54,170 nucleotides of DNA from Gammaproteobacteria bacterium (GCA_021647505.1 JAKIUN010000020.1:1-54170), one strand, 5' to 3'; positions 30,301 to 39,257 are shown, numbered from the stretch's first letter. Made by a program: numbers and translations. The notes: generated by a model from the sequence alone, not told the origin.

Positions 30301-30596
30301 ATGCCCCATTCGGTCACACAAAACACCGTGATTGGTAGCGGCCTCGTCTGCACGGTGATTCTCGCCGGCGTCAACAGTATTCCTGCTGACCCTCAGCAAC
30401 TGCAGCATGAGTTTGCCTCAACTGACGAGCCTTTTTCGAATCAGGAAATTTTACGGGCGCCGAGTTGCTGGATCCCAAGGTACGGGCGGTGACGAGCCGC
30501 TGGGAGCGTTTGTCTAATCTCACCCTGCCAGCCACCGCCTCCCACAAGGACGGCCACTACTTTGTACTCGGTATAAATCAAAGTATTCAGGAATGA
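30301..30596 (+). pseudogene. Truncated, frameshifted type I secretion ATPase N-terminal (C39-like) fragment
   Basis: Frame 1 from the ATG at 30301 (GGAG upstream) encodes SGLVCTVILAGVNSIPADPQ and HEFASTDEPFSNQEILRA. A different frame from about 30460 continues with AELLDPKVRAVTSRWERLSN, LPATASHKDGHYFVLG and a stop at 30596. Joined, these match in order the N-terminal peptidase-C39-like domain of HlyB/LapB-type ABC exporters (LARFHGIPADPEQL..., ILRAAK..., RLPLPAI...KDGxFFVL). The catalytic domains that should follow are missing. It is a relic of a transferred secretion locus. Confidence 0.7.
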
Positions 30597-31003
30597 TTAC
30601 GCAGGTGCTTGGGGTGGGGGTCACGGCAGTCGTGACGGCGCTGTTGGTAGCTGTTGATGAAAATATCAAGGGTGGCGTTGGTCTTGTTGTGGCTGCGCCC
30701 CATGTTGACCAGCTCGGTTTCTTCGCAGTAATAGATGAGGGCGCGTCTCATGCGGCACAGCAGGCTGTTGTCCAGGTGGTAGCCGAGTTCGGCGAGGGAT
30801 TCCTCGATGATCTGCAGGTTGATCTGGCAGAGCCTGTAGTGGATGTGGAGGTTGTCGCGGGTGAGGGCTTGAACCGTCTCGACGCCCGGTGCGTTGAGCA
30901 ACAGTTGGGCGGCGTCACGCGCCGGTTCGGCGGAGGGGTCGAGGGTGCAGAAGCGAATTTCGCGTTGCTTGATTTCTTCGCTGAGTGGCCATGAATCCGT
31001 CAT
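30587..31003 (-). CDS. HMA-like fold protein, function unknown
   Basis: 138 residues. The first two-thirds (EIRFCTLDPSAEPARDAAQL ... ESLAELGYHLD) has the beta-alpha-beta-beta-alpha-beta order of heavy-metal-associated domains, with PGVETVQALT as the expected second strand, but the metal-binding CxxC is absent. The C-terminal third holds RALIYYCEETELVN and a basic RRHDCRDPHPKHLR tail. Similar conserved proteins occur in other Proteobacteria as far as I recall. Function unknown; a metal role is doubtful without the cysteines. It lies downstream of the toxin gene with a 165-bp gap and overlaps the end of the secretion relic on the opposite strand. Confidence 0.7.
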   Translation of the reverse strand: MTDSWPLSEEIKQREIRFCTLDPSAEPARDAAQLLLNAPGVETVQALTRDNLHIHYRLCQINLQIIEESLAELGYHLDNSLLCRMRRALIYYCEETELVNMGRSHNKTNATLDIFINSYQQRRHDCRDPHPKHLRNHS

Positions 31004-31168
31004 ACCTTGAGCCTAGTCGGGCTGGTGCTGATTTCAAGTCGATCCGCGCGTTTCGCCCTCACGAGAGAGAAGGGGGTGATGCACTCCAGATGGCATGGTT
31101 TCGCAGGCGTTTACAGATTCTTGTTTCTCTTTCGCCAGACTGCTGAAATAAAACTTTTTAATAGCCTG

Positions 31169-31456
31169 TTAGAGAAATACGTCCGGCCATTTTCTTGAGG
31201 AATGGTAAACGGTGAGGATTTGGATCTGATGTCCTTTGATCCGATAAGGTACGACATAGGGGAGCCCCGCAATCATTAGCTCAAATGTACCGTGTACTCG
31301 CCCTGTGCGCCCAAGCTTTGGGTTATCAGGGAGTCGCGTTACCGCATTCCGGATTTTCTGTGCCACGTCCCATGCAGCCTGTGGATTATTCCTGGCTATG
31401 TAGTCTTGAATGCTTTCCAATGCAGCAGCGGCTGGTTCCGTCCAGATAACATTCAC
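31169..31456 (-). CDS. RelE/ParE-family toxin
   Basis: A 95-residue protein with the RelE/ParE fold: IWTEPAAAALESIQDYIARN at the N-terminus, LPDNPKLGRTGRV in the middle and the terminal strand ILTVYHSSRKWPD. Family members cleave mRNA on the ribosome (RelE) or poison gyrase (ParE); the sequence does not decide which. Its start overlaps the stop of the RHH antitoxin by 4 bp, the classical antitoxin-first layout. The pair sits directly behind prmC. Confidence 0.88.
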   Translation of the reverse strand: MNVIWTEPAAAALESIQDYIARNNPQAAWDVAQKIRNAVTRLPDNPKLGRTGRVHGTFELMIAGLPYVVPYRIKGHQIQILTVYHSSRKWPDVFL

Positions 31457-31698
31457 CGCGCATTATCTTTGTATTTGTTGAAAATGCGTGCCATTTCGGC
31501 ATCGTCGGCAAATCTGTCTTCGTCAGCCGCCTTGATGCCCTCCTCGATGCGCTCGACTTGCCATGCCTGCATTTCAAGCATCTGTTCGATCGCCTGGTTA
31601 ACCAGGTAATTTCTGGACCTGTCCTGCTGTTTTGCCAGCTTGTCGAGTTGCTTCACCTTTTTGCTGTCTGTGCGGACGGTAAATGCTTCGGTACCCAT
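31453..31698 (-). CDS. Ribbon-helix-helix (CopG-type) antitoxin
   Basis: 81 residues starting MGTEAFTVRTDSKKVKQLDKLA, the strand-helix pattern of RHH DNA-binding antitoxins, with RSRNYLVNQAIEQML as the second helix. The acidic C-terminal part (EEGIKAADEDRFADDAE) is the likely toxin-neutralising arm. It overlaps the RelE-like toxin gene by 4 bp and begins 24 bp after prmC, so it could be read from the prmC transcript as well as from its own autoregulated promoter. Confidence 0.88.
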   Translation of the reverse strand: MGTEAFTVRTDSKKVKQLDKLAKQQDRSRNYLVNQAIEQMLEMQAWQVERIEEGIKAADEDRFADDAEMARIFNKYKDNAR

Positions 31699-31722
31699 CA
31701 GCTTATTAATACCTCGAAGGAT

Positions 31723-32628
31723 TCATGGTGGTTCACTTGTGATCATAGCACAACCGGAGGTGTCGGCAGAGGAGGTGTGAGGGGCTGTGCGCCCCTGGCT
31801 GGTTCGGTCGTGGCCACCCAGATCAGAGTGAGTGGCCACCTCGCAGTAGCCCTGGGCGGCGAGGATAGCGCGCACTGCGGATCCCTGATCGTAGCCGTGC
31901 TCCAGCAGCAACCATCCGCCAGATAGCAGATGTCCACGGGCCTCGCGGGTGATCTCGCGGATGTCGTGCAGGCCGTCGGGGGCGGAACCGAGGGCGGCGG
32001 CGGGTTCGAAGCGCAGGTCTCCGCAGCAGAGGTGGGGGTCGTCCGGATGTATATAGGGCGGGTTGCTGGCGATCAGCGCCAGGCGTTCACCGGCCAGCGG
32101 TGCCAGCCAGGGGCCAAGGCGGAATTCGATGTTGCGGATCCCCAGTTTTTTGGCATTGCTGCGGGCCACCTGTAGGGCGGCTGCCGAGACATCCGTGGCG
32201 ATGAGGTGGCAACGGGGCCGTTCGCGCGCCAGGGCCAGGGCAATGGCGCCACTGCCGGTGCCCAGGTCGGCGATGCGCCAGTCGGCCGCCTGCGGGATGT
32301 GTTCCAATGCCAGCTCCACCAGTCGTTCGGTCTCCGGGCGCGGGATCAGGGTGTCCGGGGTGACGCGCAGGGTCATGTCCCAAAAATCGCGTTCGCCAGT
32401 GATATAGGCGATAGGTTCGCCGGCGGTGCGGCGCATCAGCAGATGATCGAAGGTATCCTGTTGATCAGGGCTCGGGATATGTTCCGGCCAGGTGCGCAGC
32501 CAGCTGCGGTTTTTGCCGAGGGTGAAGGCGAGGAGGATTTCTGCCTCCAGGCGGGCGGATTCCGTGTTGTCTGTGAGTTTTGTGCGGGCCTGTTGCAGCA
32601 GGTCTTCGATGTCGTGGCGGGGAGGCAT
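31723..32628 (-). CDS. prmC: Release factor glutamine methyltransferase (HemK)
   Basis: Methylates the glutamine of the GGQ motif in release factors. With the start at 32628 (MPPRHDIEDLLQQA) it has 301 residues. The catalytic NPPY (SNPPYIHPDD) and SAM-binding DLGTGSGAIALALA are intact. The last 20 or so residues, after DLGGHDR where family members usually end, read as low-similarity tail sequence, probably because the original stop was lost near the toxin-antitoxin insertion. A further upstream in-frame extension is rejected. It follows prfA by 83 bp, as expected for the functional pair. Confidence 0.93.
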   Translation of the reverse strand: MPPRHDIEDLLQQARTKLTDNTESARLEAEILLAFTLGKNRSWLRTWPEHIPSPDQQDTFDHLLMRRTAGEPIAYITGERDFWDMTLRVTPDTLIPRPETERLVELALEHIPQAADWRIADLGTGSGAIALALARERPRCHLIATDVSAAALQVARSNAKKLGIRNIEFRLGPWLAPLAGERLALIASNPPYIHPDDPHLCCGDLRFEPAAALGSAPDGLHDIREITREARGHLLSGGWLLLEHGYDQGSAVRAILAAQGYCEVATHSDLGGHDRTSQGRTAPHTSSADTSGCAMITSEPP

Positions 32629-32711
32629 GGCGAATCCGGTGGTAACGGGGGGCGGTATTATCTCTCTAAAGCCGACCCATGAAAAACCAGTAGCTGAGTG
32701 AGTGTGGTGGG

Positions 32712-33797
<1,086 letters not shown>

Positions 33798-33874
33798 CTG
33801 TACTTCTTATTTGTGGTGGTGTAGGAGGGAGATTTGCCCGCAGGGCGGGCGGCAGTTCGAGCGGATCCGGATCG

Positions 33875-35137
33875 CTAAAGGCCGTCGTCGTCGAGCTCAA
33901 ATAGCTCGCGGGCGGCCGCGAAGACCTCGCGACGGTCGTCGTAGCCAGCGTGCTTGAGTTGTACGCTGGGGGTGTGGATCAGCTTGTTGGTGAGGCGCAG
34001 AGCCAGTTCACTCATGACTTGTTCGGGATCCTTGCCGGCGTGCAGCAGGCGCAGGGCGCGTTCCAGTTCCTCGTCCTTCTGCTCGCAGGCCTTGTTGCGC
34101 AGGGCGCGGATGGTGGATACGGCGTTCAGCGACTGCAGCCAGTGCATGAAGTGGGAGACCTGGGCGTCGATAATCTCCTCGGCCTGCTGGGCGGCTTCCT
34201 GGCGTGAGCGCAGGCCTTCCTGGATGATGTCCTGCAGGTCGTCTACGGTGTACAGGTAGACGTCGTCGAGATTGCTGACCTCGGGCTCGATATCGCGTGG
34301 TACGGCGATATCCACCAGTAGCATGGGTTTGTGTTTACGCGCCTTGAGGGCGGTCTCCACGCTGCCTTTACCGAGGATGGGCACTGGGGCGGCGGTGGAG
34401 GAAATAACGATGTCAGCTTCGGCCAGATGGTTGTTGATTTCCGGCAGGGCGATGGCGTAGGCATTGAATTCCTGTGCCAGGGCGTGGGCGTTTTCCACGG
34501 TGCGATTGGCGATGATCATGCGCCCGATGCCGCTTTGATGCAGGTGGCGGGCCGTCAGCTCGATGGTCTCGCCGGCACCGATGAGCAGCGCCGTGTGATC
34601 CTCGAAATTGCTGAAAATCTGTTTTGACAGGCTTACGGCGGCGAAGGCTACGGATACGGCACTGGCGCCGATGGCGGTGTCGGTGCGCACTCGCTTGGCG
34701 ACGGAGAAGGTATGCTGGAACAGGCGGTCGAGATGCCCGCCCAGGGTTCCGGCCTCGCTGGCGGTGGCGTAGGCGTCCTTGATCTGGCCGAGGATCTGCG
34801 GCTCGCCGAGTACCAGTGAGTCCAGTCCGCTGGCTACGCGCAGCATGTGGCGCACAGCCTCGTCGCCGGGGTGCAGGTAGATGTAGGGGTCGATATCTCG
34901 CTTGTCGAGCTTGTGATATTCTCGAAACCAGTCGACGATGGTTCGCCCGTCGTTGGACTGTAGGCCACAGTACAGCTCGGTGCGATTACAGGTGGAGACG
35001 ATGGCCGCCTCTTGGATCTGCGGACGCGAGACCAGATCTTTGAGGGCATCCATCAGCTGCCCGGGGGCAAACGCCACCCGTTCCCGGATATCCACCGGAG
35101 CTGTTTTATGGTTAATGCCGAAGGCTAGAAGAGACAT
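33875..35137 (-). CDS. hemA: Glutamyl-tRNA reductase
   Basis: Reduces glutamyl-tRNA to glutamate semialdehyde, the first committed step of tetrapyrrole synthesis by the C5 pathway. The 420-residue protein has the catalytic cysteine C50 in VSTCNRTELYCG, a Rossmann segment with LLIGAGETIELTARHL, and RTVENAHALAQEF. It is divergent from the TPR lipoprotein gene across 182 bp. In the family, abundance is controlled by haem-dependent proteolysis of the N-terminus; no sign of that is visible here beyond a standard N-terminal sequence. Confidence 0.96.
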   Translation of the reverse strand: MSLLAFGINHKTAPVDIRERVAFAPGQLMDALKDLVSRPQIQEAAIVSTCNRTELYCGLQSNDGRTIVDWFREYHKLDKRDIDPYIYLHPGDEAVRHMLRVASGLDSLVLGEPQILGQIKDAYATASEAGTLGGHLDRLFQHTFSVAKRVRTDTAIGASAVSVAFAAVSLSKQIFSNFEDHTALLIGAGETIELTARHLHQSGIGRMIIANRTVENAHALAQEFNAYAIALPEINNHLAEADIVISSTAAPVPILGKGSVETALKARKHKPMLLVDIAVPRDIEPEVSNLDDVYLYTVDDLQDIIQEGLRSRQEAAQQAEEIIDAQVSHFMHWLQSLNAVSTIRALRNKACEQKDEELERALRLLHAGKDPEQVMSELALRLTNKLIHTPSVQLKHAGYDDRREVFAAARELFELDDDGL

Positions 35138-35319
35138 GCAGCAGTAGTGGTCAGCGTCCGATTAATGTATATAAGATTCTGCGTGATAAGTCGAAGTAAT
35201 ACAAGTTAACCTGGATATTTCATGAATTTTCATGGTGGGTTGTCGGGACGAATAAACCGCACCCAACGTGGTCGAAGCAAGAGTGTTGGCCCATCTACGG
35301 GGCCATTATGGAGTTATCG

Positions 35320-37050
35320 ATGAAGCCATTGATGTTTGTCTCGCTGGCCGTGCTGGCCGTGACAGGTTGTGCCGTCAGTCCGGTGGATACCACACCCTCG
35401 AAGGTGCCGGACTCAGATGCCGTAACCGCGCCGGCGCTACCGGGCACCCCTGTTATACAGAGGGATATTCCGCCGGAAGTCATGTATCAGCTGTTGATTG
35501 CGGATATCGCCTCGCAGCGCGGCCAGCTGGGTGTTGCCATCGGCAACTATCTGGCGGCTGCGAAGACGGTTCGCGCGCCCCGCCTTGCGGAGCGTGCTGC
35601 CCGTGTGGCGTTATTCGCCAAGGCACTGAAACCGGCATTGGAGGCGGCAACGCTGTGGGCCGAGCTGGCGCCGGAAAATCCTGATGCGCACCGTATGTTG
35701 GGGGCATTGCTGCTGACCTTTGGTCGTGCGCCGGAAGCGGAGGCGCAGTTTGATGCTTATCTCCACCTGTCTGCGGATCTGCCCAATCGGGGTTTTCAGC
35801 AGGTCGCCAATCAGTTGGCGCGTGAACAAAACCGCGTTGCCGCGATGACGGTGATGGAGAATCTGCTTGCCACTCGCGAGGACGATCCCCACGCTTGGCT
35901 GGCCCATGCCTGGTTGTCCATGCGTCAGGGCAAGCTCGATCAGGCGCTGGCATCGGTGGACAGGGCCGAGGCACTGAAGCCTGGCTGGCGGCAGGCCGTA
36001 GTGCTGCGGGCGCGGGTGATGGGTCAGCAAGGGCATAATCAGGAGGCAGTGGATTACCTGGCCGCCCAACTCGATGGCGAGCTGTCTGAGGATCCCGATG
36101 TGCGCATGACCTATGCACGCCTGCTGACCGAGGTCAATCAGCTGGAGCCGGCATTGAAGGAGTTCAATGCGCTGGCCGAGGCTTACCCGAACAATGTCGA
36201 GGTACGCTATGCCGCCGGTGTGCTGTCATTGCAGCTGCAAAAACTGGAAGTGGCCAAGACCCATCTTAAAGCCGTGCTGATGTTGAGGCAGCGTATGCTG
36301 GAGGCCAATTTCTATCTGGGGCGGATTTACGAGCTGGAGGGCGACAAAGAGCAGGCGTTGGCGCATTACCTGGCGGTGCGTCACGGTGGGTACTACATCA
36401 GTGCCAATGCCCGTGCAGCCGGCCTGATGGTGGGCGCCGGCAGGCTGGAAGAGGCCCGCAAGTTACTACAGTCCCTGCGTGCTCACAGTGACGAAGACCG
36501 TCAGCGCCTCACCCTGATTGAGGGTGAACTGCTGCGACAGGCCGGTGAGTATCAGGCAGCATTCGATTTTTTCAGCGAAAAACTGCAGGCCCTGCCGGAT
36601 GACACCACCCTGCGTTATGCTCGCGCCCTGCTCGCGGAACGCCTGGACAAGCTGGATCTGGCGGAACAGGATCTGCGCGCCATTATCGAACGTGAGCCCG
36701 GCAACGCCCAGGCTCTCAATGCGCTGGGTTACACCCTGGCGGATCGCACGGATCGTTACGATGAGGCGCTGGACTATATTCAGCGTGCCCTGACCGTTGA
36801 GCCTGAAGACGCGGCAATCATCGACAGCATGGGCTGGGTACACTACCGGATGGGCAATCTGGAAAAGGCCCGCAACTACCTGCGCAAGGCGCTGAATCTG
36901 GTCTCAGACCCGGAAATTGCCGCCCACCTTGGCGAGGTGCTGTGGATGCTGGGTGACAGATCGGCCGCCAGTGAGGTCTGGGAGACGCACATGAAACAGT
37001 TTCCCGAGCACGAGGGTTTACGCAAGGTGATGAAGCGATTTGGCCTGTGA
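35320..37050 (+). CDS. Tetratricopeptide-repeat lipoprotein
   Basis: 576 residues with a lipoprotein signal (MKPLMFVSLAVLAVTGCAVS, lipobox VTGC) and some 10-12 TPR-type helix pairs across the whole mature region (for example ALASVDRAEALKPGWRQA, ALDYIQRALTVEPEDAAI). A start at 35320 is preferred: GGAG lies six bases upstream and the signal peptide begins there; an ATG four codons earlier would add residues before the signal. The gene overlaps lolB by 4 bp, and such TPR proteins are commonly found upstream of lolB. It is probably an outer-membrane-associated scaffold. Confidence 0.9.
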   Translation: MKPLMFVSLAVLAVTGCAVSPVDTTPSKVPDSDAVTAPALPGTPVIQRDIPPEVMYQLLIADIASQRGQLGVAIGNYLAAAKTVRAPRLAERAARVALFAKALKPALEAATLWAELAPENPDAHRMLGALLLTFGRAPEAEAQFDAYLHLSADLPNRGFQQVANQLAREQNRVAAMTVMENLLATREDDPHAWLAHAWLSMRQGKLDQALASVDRAEALKPGWRQAVVLRARVMGQQGHNQEAVDYLAAQLDGELSEDPDVRMTYARLLTEVNQLEPALKEFNALAEAYPNNVEVRYAAGVLSLQLQKLEVAKTHLKAVLMLRQRMLEANFYLGRIYELEGDKEQALAHYLAVRHGGYYISANARAAGLMVGAGRLEEARKLLQSLRAHSDEDRQRLTLIEGELLRQAGEYQAAFDFFSEKLQALPDDTTLRYARALLAERLDKLDLAEQDLRAIIEREPGNAQALNALGYTLADRTDRYDEALDYIQRALTVEPEDAAIIDSMGWVHYRMGNLEKARNYLRKALNLVSDPEIAAHLGEVLWMLGDRSAASEVWETHMKQFPEHEGLRKVMKRFGL

Positions 37051-37655
37051 GGGTGCGAGTCTTTGCCGCCCTCACAATCACCCTGCTGCTGACCGGTTGC
37101 GCCAGCCAACCCGGCCCGCCGGCACTGACACCGCACGAAGAGGCCCAGGCGTGGCGGATACACCAGGCCTTGGTGTCGGGATTGGGTGAATGGGCTTTGT
37201 CCGGCCGGATTTCGGTGCGTACAGAAGATGACAGCTGGAGTGGAAAACTACGTTGGCGGCAGGGAGGTGAACAGTTCCATATTGCCTTTGATGCGCCGAT
37301 GGGTATGGGCGCCGCTCGGCTGCGTAGTGACAATGCCGGTGTGCACATGGAGGTGGCTGATGGCAAAGAGTTCAGCGCCCCGGATGCCGAAAGCCTGCTG
37401 TATCAGTTTTTTGGTATGCGCCTGCCAGTGGCCGGTTTGCGCTACTGGGTGACTGGTTTGCCGCAGCCGGGTATGTCGTCGAGCCTCGAATATGATGGCG
37501 CCGGTCGCCTGGCGCGCATGCAGCAGGCCAGTTGGGATATCCGTTACCGGGGTTACCTGCAGGTGCAGAATGTCGATTTACCGAAGAAGGTCTTTATCGA
37601 AAACAACCACTTGAATGTACGTCTGGTGATCGAACGCTGGGATGTGCAGACTTAG
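37047..37655 (+). CDS. lolB: Outer-membrane lipoprotein insertion factor LolB
   Basis: Receives lipoproteins from LolA and places them in the outer membrane. 202 residues from a GTG start, with the lipobox LLTGC and the LolB core LSGRISVRTEDDSWSGKLRW and GMRLPVAGLRYWVTGLP. The start overlaps the TPR gene stop (GTGA), so the pair is coupled; ispE follows after 165 bp containing a MITE-like palindrome. The call rests on both motif match and conserved TPR-lolB-ispE-tRNA-prs order. Confidence 0.93.
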   Translation: MRVRVFAALTITLLLTGCASQPGPPALTPHEEAQAWRIHQALVSGLGEWALSGRISVRTEDDSWSGKLRWRQGGEQFHIAFDAPMGMGAARLRSDNAGVHMEVADGKEFSAPDAESLLYQFFGMRLPVAGLRYWVTGLPQPGMSSSLEYDGAGRLARMQQASWDIRYRGYLQVQNVDLPKKVFIENNHLNVRLVIERWDVQT

Positions 37656-37712
37656 GGGTGTTAACGATTATTTTGACAGCCCTGCCGAAATGATTGTCAA
37701 CACCCCCCCAGT

Positions 37713-37787
37713 TCTACTTTGTCACATTTAACGCATTGTTTTTAAGCATAGCCATGATTTTATTGAAATCTAATATGACAAAGTAGA
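37713..37787. repeat. 75-bp terminal inverted repeat between lolB and ispE
   Basis: TCTACTTTGTCACATT (37713-37728) and AATATGACAAAGTAGA (37772-37787) are inverted copies with one mismatch. Just upstream a second palindrome, GGGGTGTT/AACACCCC (37655-37662 and 37699-37706), lies at the lolB stop and may end its transcript. The AT-rich interior has no gene. The 75-bp unit looks like a decayed miniature element. Confidence 0.65.
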
Positions 37788-37820
37788 GCGAGGCCCGCCG
37801 CTACAGTACACTCGATTTTC

Positions 37821-38669
37821 ATGAAAGACCCTGCTTCCATGTCATGGCCGGCTCCGGCCAAACTTAACCTGTTTTTGCATATCACCGGTCGCCGCATGGA
37901 TGGCTATCACGAGTTGCAGACCCTGTTTCAGTTCATCGACTTTGGCGACGAGTTGCGTTTTCGTGTCGATAGCAGTGGCGTGGTGCGGCGTCGCGAGGCG
38001 CTTGCCGGCGTGGCGGAAGAGGCAGACCTGACGGTGCGGGCAGCACGCCTTCTGCAGGCGGAAACCGGCTGTGCGCAGGGGGTGGAGATTCATATCGACA
38101 AGCGCCTGCCCATGGGTGGCGGTCTGGGTGGCGGCAGTTCCGATGCAGCCACTACCTTGGTGGTGCTCAACCGGCTGTGGGGCTTGGGGCTGTCGGAAGA
38201 CCGGCTTGCCGCGCTGGGGCTGCAACTGGGTGCCGATGTGCCCGTATTTGTGCACGGCCGTGCTGCCTGGGCCGAAGGGGTGGGTGAACGGTTGCAGTTC
38301 GTCGATTTACCGGAGCCTTGGTTTGTCATTTTGCAGCCCGATGCTCATGTCGCCACAGCAGAATTGTTCGTTAATCCGCAATTGACACGCGACCTTCAAC
38401 CTATCAAAATGCGCGATTACCTCGCCGGGGGTGGGCGGAATGTGTTCGAACCCCTGGTTCGGGCGGCTTATCCTGACGTCGATGCGGCGCTGGTGTGGTT
38501 GAATGCGCGCGCGGCGGGTCGCATGACAGGCACTGGCGCTTGTGTGTTTGCTACCTTTGAGCGCGAAGCGCAGGCGCGGGACGTGGCTGAGCAGGCCGAA
38601 GGCCGCTGGCGCGCAATTGTCGCGCGGGGTTGCAATCGTTCGCCGTTGTTGACGGCTTGCAGGGGCTAA
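37821..38669 (+). CDS. ispE: 4-diphosphocytidyl-2-C-methyl-D-erythritol kinase
   Basis: GHMP-family kinase of the MEP isoprenoid pathway. The 282-residue protein has APAKLNLFLHITGRR, the phosphate loop PMGGGLGGGSSDAA, and GADVPVFVHGRAAWAEGVGE, with MTGTGACVFATF near the C-terminus. It begins with MKDPASMSWPAPAK; a start at the second methionine is also possible. It lies in the conserved lolB-ispE-tRNA-Gln-prs order. The identification is secure. Confidence 0.96.
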   Translation: MKDPASMSWPAPAKLNLFLHITGRRMDGYHELQTLFQFIDFGDELRFRVDSSGVVRRREALAGVAEEADLTVRAARLLQAETGCAQGVEIHIDKRLPMGGGLGGGSSDAATTLVVLNRLWGLGLSEDRLAALGLQLGADVPVFVHGRAAWAEGVGERLQFVDLPEPWFVILQPDAHVATAELFVNPQLTRDLQPIKMRDYLAGGGRNVFEPLVRAAYPDVDAALVWLNARAAGRMTGTGACVFATFEREAQARDVAEQAEGRWRAIVARGCNRSPLLTACRG

Positions 38670-38784
38670 GCAGGTTTTTTAATCTCTGGGGGTTTAATTC
38701 CCCGCAGCTCGCCTCAAGCGCCTACTTTTGGTGCTGCGAATGTTACTCCAGCCTGGCTGCTGACACTGCTGAAGGAATAATTTT

Positions 38785-38809
38785 GTAGGGTGGGCATTGC
38801 CCACCCTAC
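38785..38809. repeat. Perfect 11-bp GTAGGGTGGGC palindrome after ispE
   Basis: GTAGGGTGGGC, ATT and GCCCACCCTAC form a perfect stem-loop. The same core is seen at 41601-41621, and a looser version at 1885-1910 and 48813-48827. A second 8-bp palindrome (TACCCCGC/GCGGGGTA) lies at 38863-38902. The rest of the 38670-38908 stretch has no convincing gene. Confidence 0.75.
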
Positions 38810-38908
38810 GAACGGCGTCGGTTTTTTGTTCGAGCGCCTAAGTGTTTGAACTGGCCGTGTAATACCCCGCTTTCGCGTAGCGAGATAGCTTGCTGCGGGG
38901 TAGTTTAT

Positions 38909-39049
38909 TGGGCCGTCGCCAAGCGGTAAGGCACTGGGTTTTGATCTCAGCATGCGCAGGTTCGACAAATTCGTCGGGAACGAATTTGGACGGCCGCAGG
39001 CCGGCCCCGAAGGGGTGAGGCGCAGGACGCGCCGAACAATCCTGCCGGG
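38909..39049 (+). pseudogene. tRNA-Gln copy interrupted in the T loop by a hairpin-rich insertion
   Basis: 38909-38965 is identical to the first 57 nt of the intact tRNA-Gln 170 bp downstream, up to TTCGA of the T loop. It is then broken by 73 nt (38966-39038), after which ATCCTGCCGG, the expected next bases of the tRNA, resume (39039-39048) and soon diverge so that the acceptor 3' strand and CCA are missing. It cannot form a functional tRNA. Confidence 0.8.
38966..39038. repeat. 73-nt palindromic insertion in the tRNA-Gln copy
   Basis: Four stem-loops follow one another: CAAATTCGT/ACGAATTTG, CGGCC/GGCCG, CCCC/GGGG around GAA, and GGCGC/GCGCC around AGGAC. A fifth perfect stem, AATCCTGCC/GGCAGGATT (39038-39046 and 39053-39061), starts at the resumed tRNA sequence. 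The unit has no coding capacity of its own. Confidence 0.75.
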
Positions 39050-39078
39050 GAAGGCAGGATTCGTTGCACAAAGTTTAA

Positions 39079-39153
39079 TGGGCCGTCGCCAAGCGGTAAG
39101 GCACTGGGTTTTGATCTCAGCATGCGCAGGTTCGAATCCTGCCGGCCCAGCCA
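39079..39153 (+). tRNA. tRNA-Gln (anticodon TTG)
   Basis: A 75-nt tRNA with acceptor TGGGCC/GGCCCA, anticodon stem CTGGG/CTCAG around TTTTGAT (TTG reads CAA/CAG glutamine codons), T arm GCAGGTTCGAATCCTGC and an encoded GCCA 3' end. It lies 105 bp before prs. The presence of GatCAB in the window is consistent with Glu-to-Gln conversion on this tRNA, although a GlnRS elsewhere cannot be ruled out. Confidence 0.96.
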
Positions 39154-39159
39154 TAATTC

Positions 39160-39235
39160 AGTGTTTAGTTTTTAGTGTGTGAGTGCTTAGTTGTTCGCGC
39201 TATCACTAAACATTGAGCACTCAACACTAAACACT
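39160..39235 (+). repeat. Hairpin related to the ACTAAAC array, upstream of prs
   Basis: AGTGTTTAG (39160-39168) pairs with CTAAACACT (39227-39235), and TGAGTGCT (39180-39187) with AGCACTCA (39216-39223). The words ACACTAAACACT and CACTAAAC are shared with the heptamer array before gatB. It sits between the tRNA-Gln 3' end and the prs ribosome site. Confidence 0.75.
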
Positions 39236-39257
39236 ATTATTTCTCCAGGGGTTTCGC

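Noticed and set aside
38966-39061. Group I intron or integron attC site in the tRNA-Gln copy
   Set aside because: Far too short for an intron and in the T loop, not the anticodon loop; no integrase, cassette or attC core motif was seen.
38714-39154. Open frame on the minus strand across the tRNA-Gln region
   Set aside because: It reads antisense through both tRNA-Gln copies and palindromic repeats; such frames are a known artefact of tRNA and repeat sequence.
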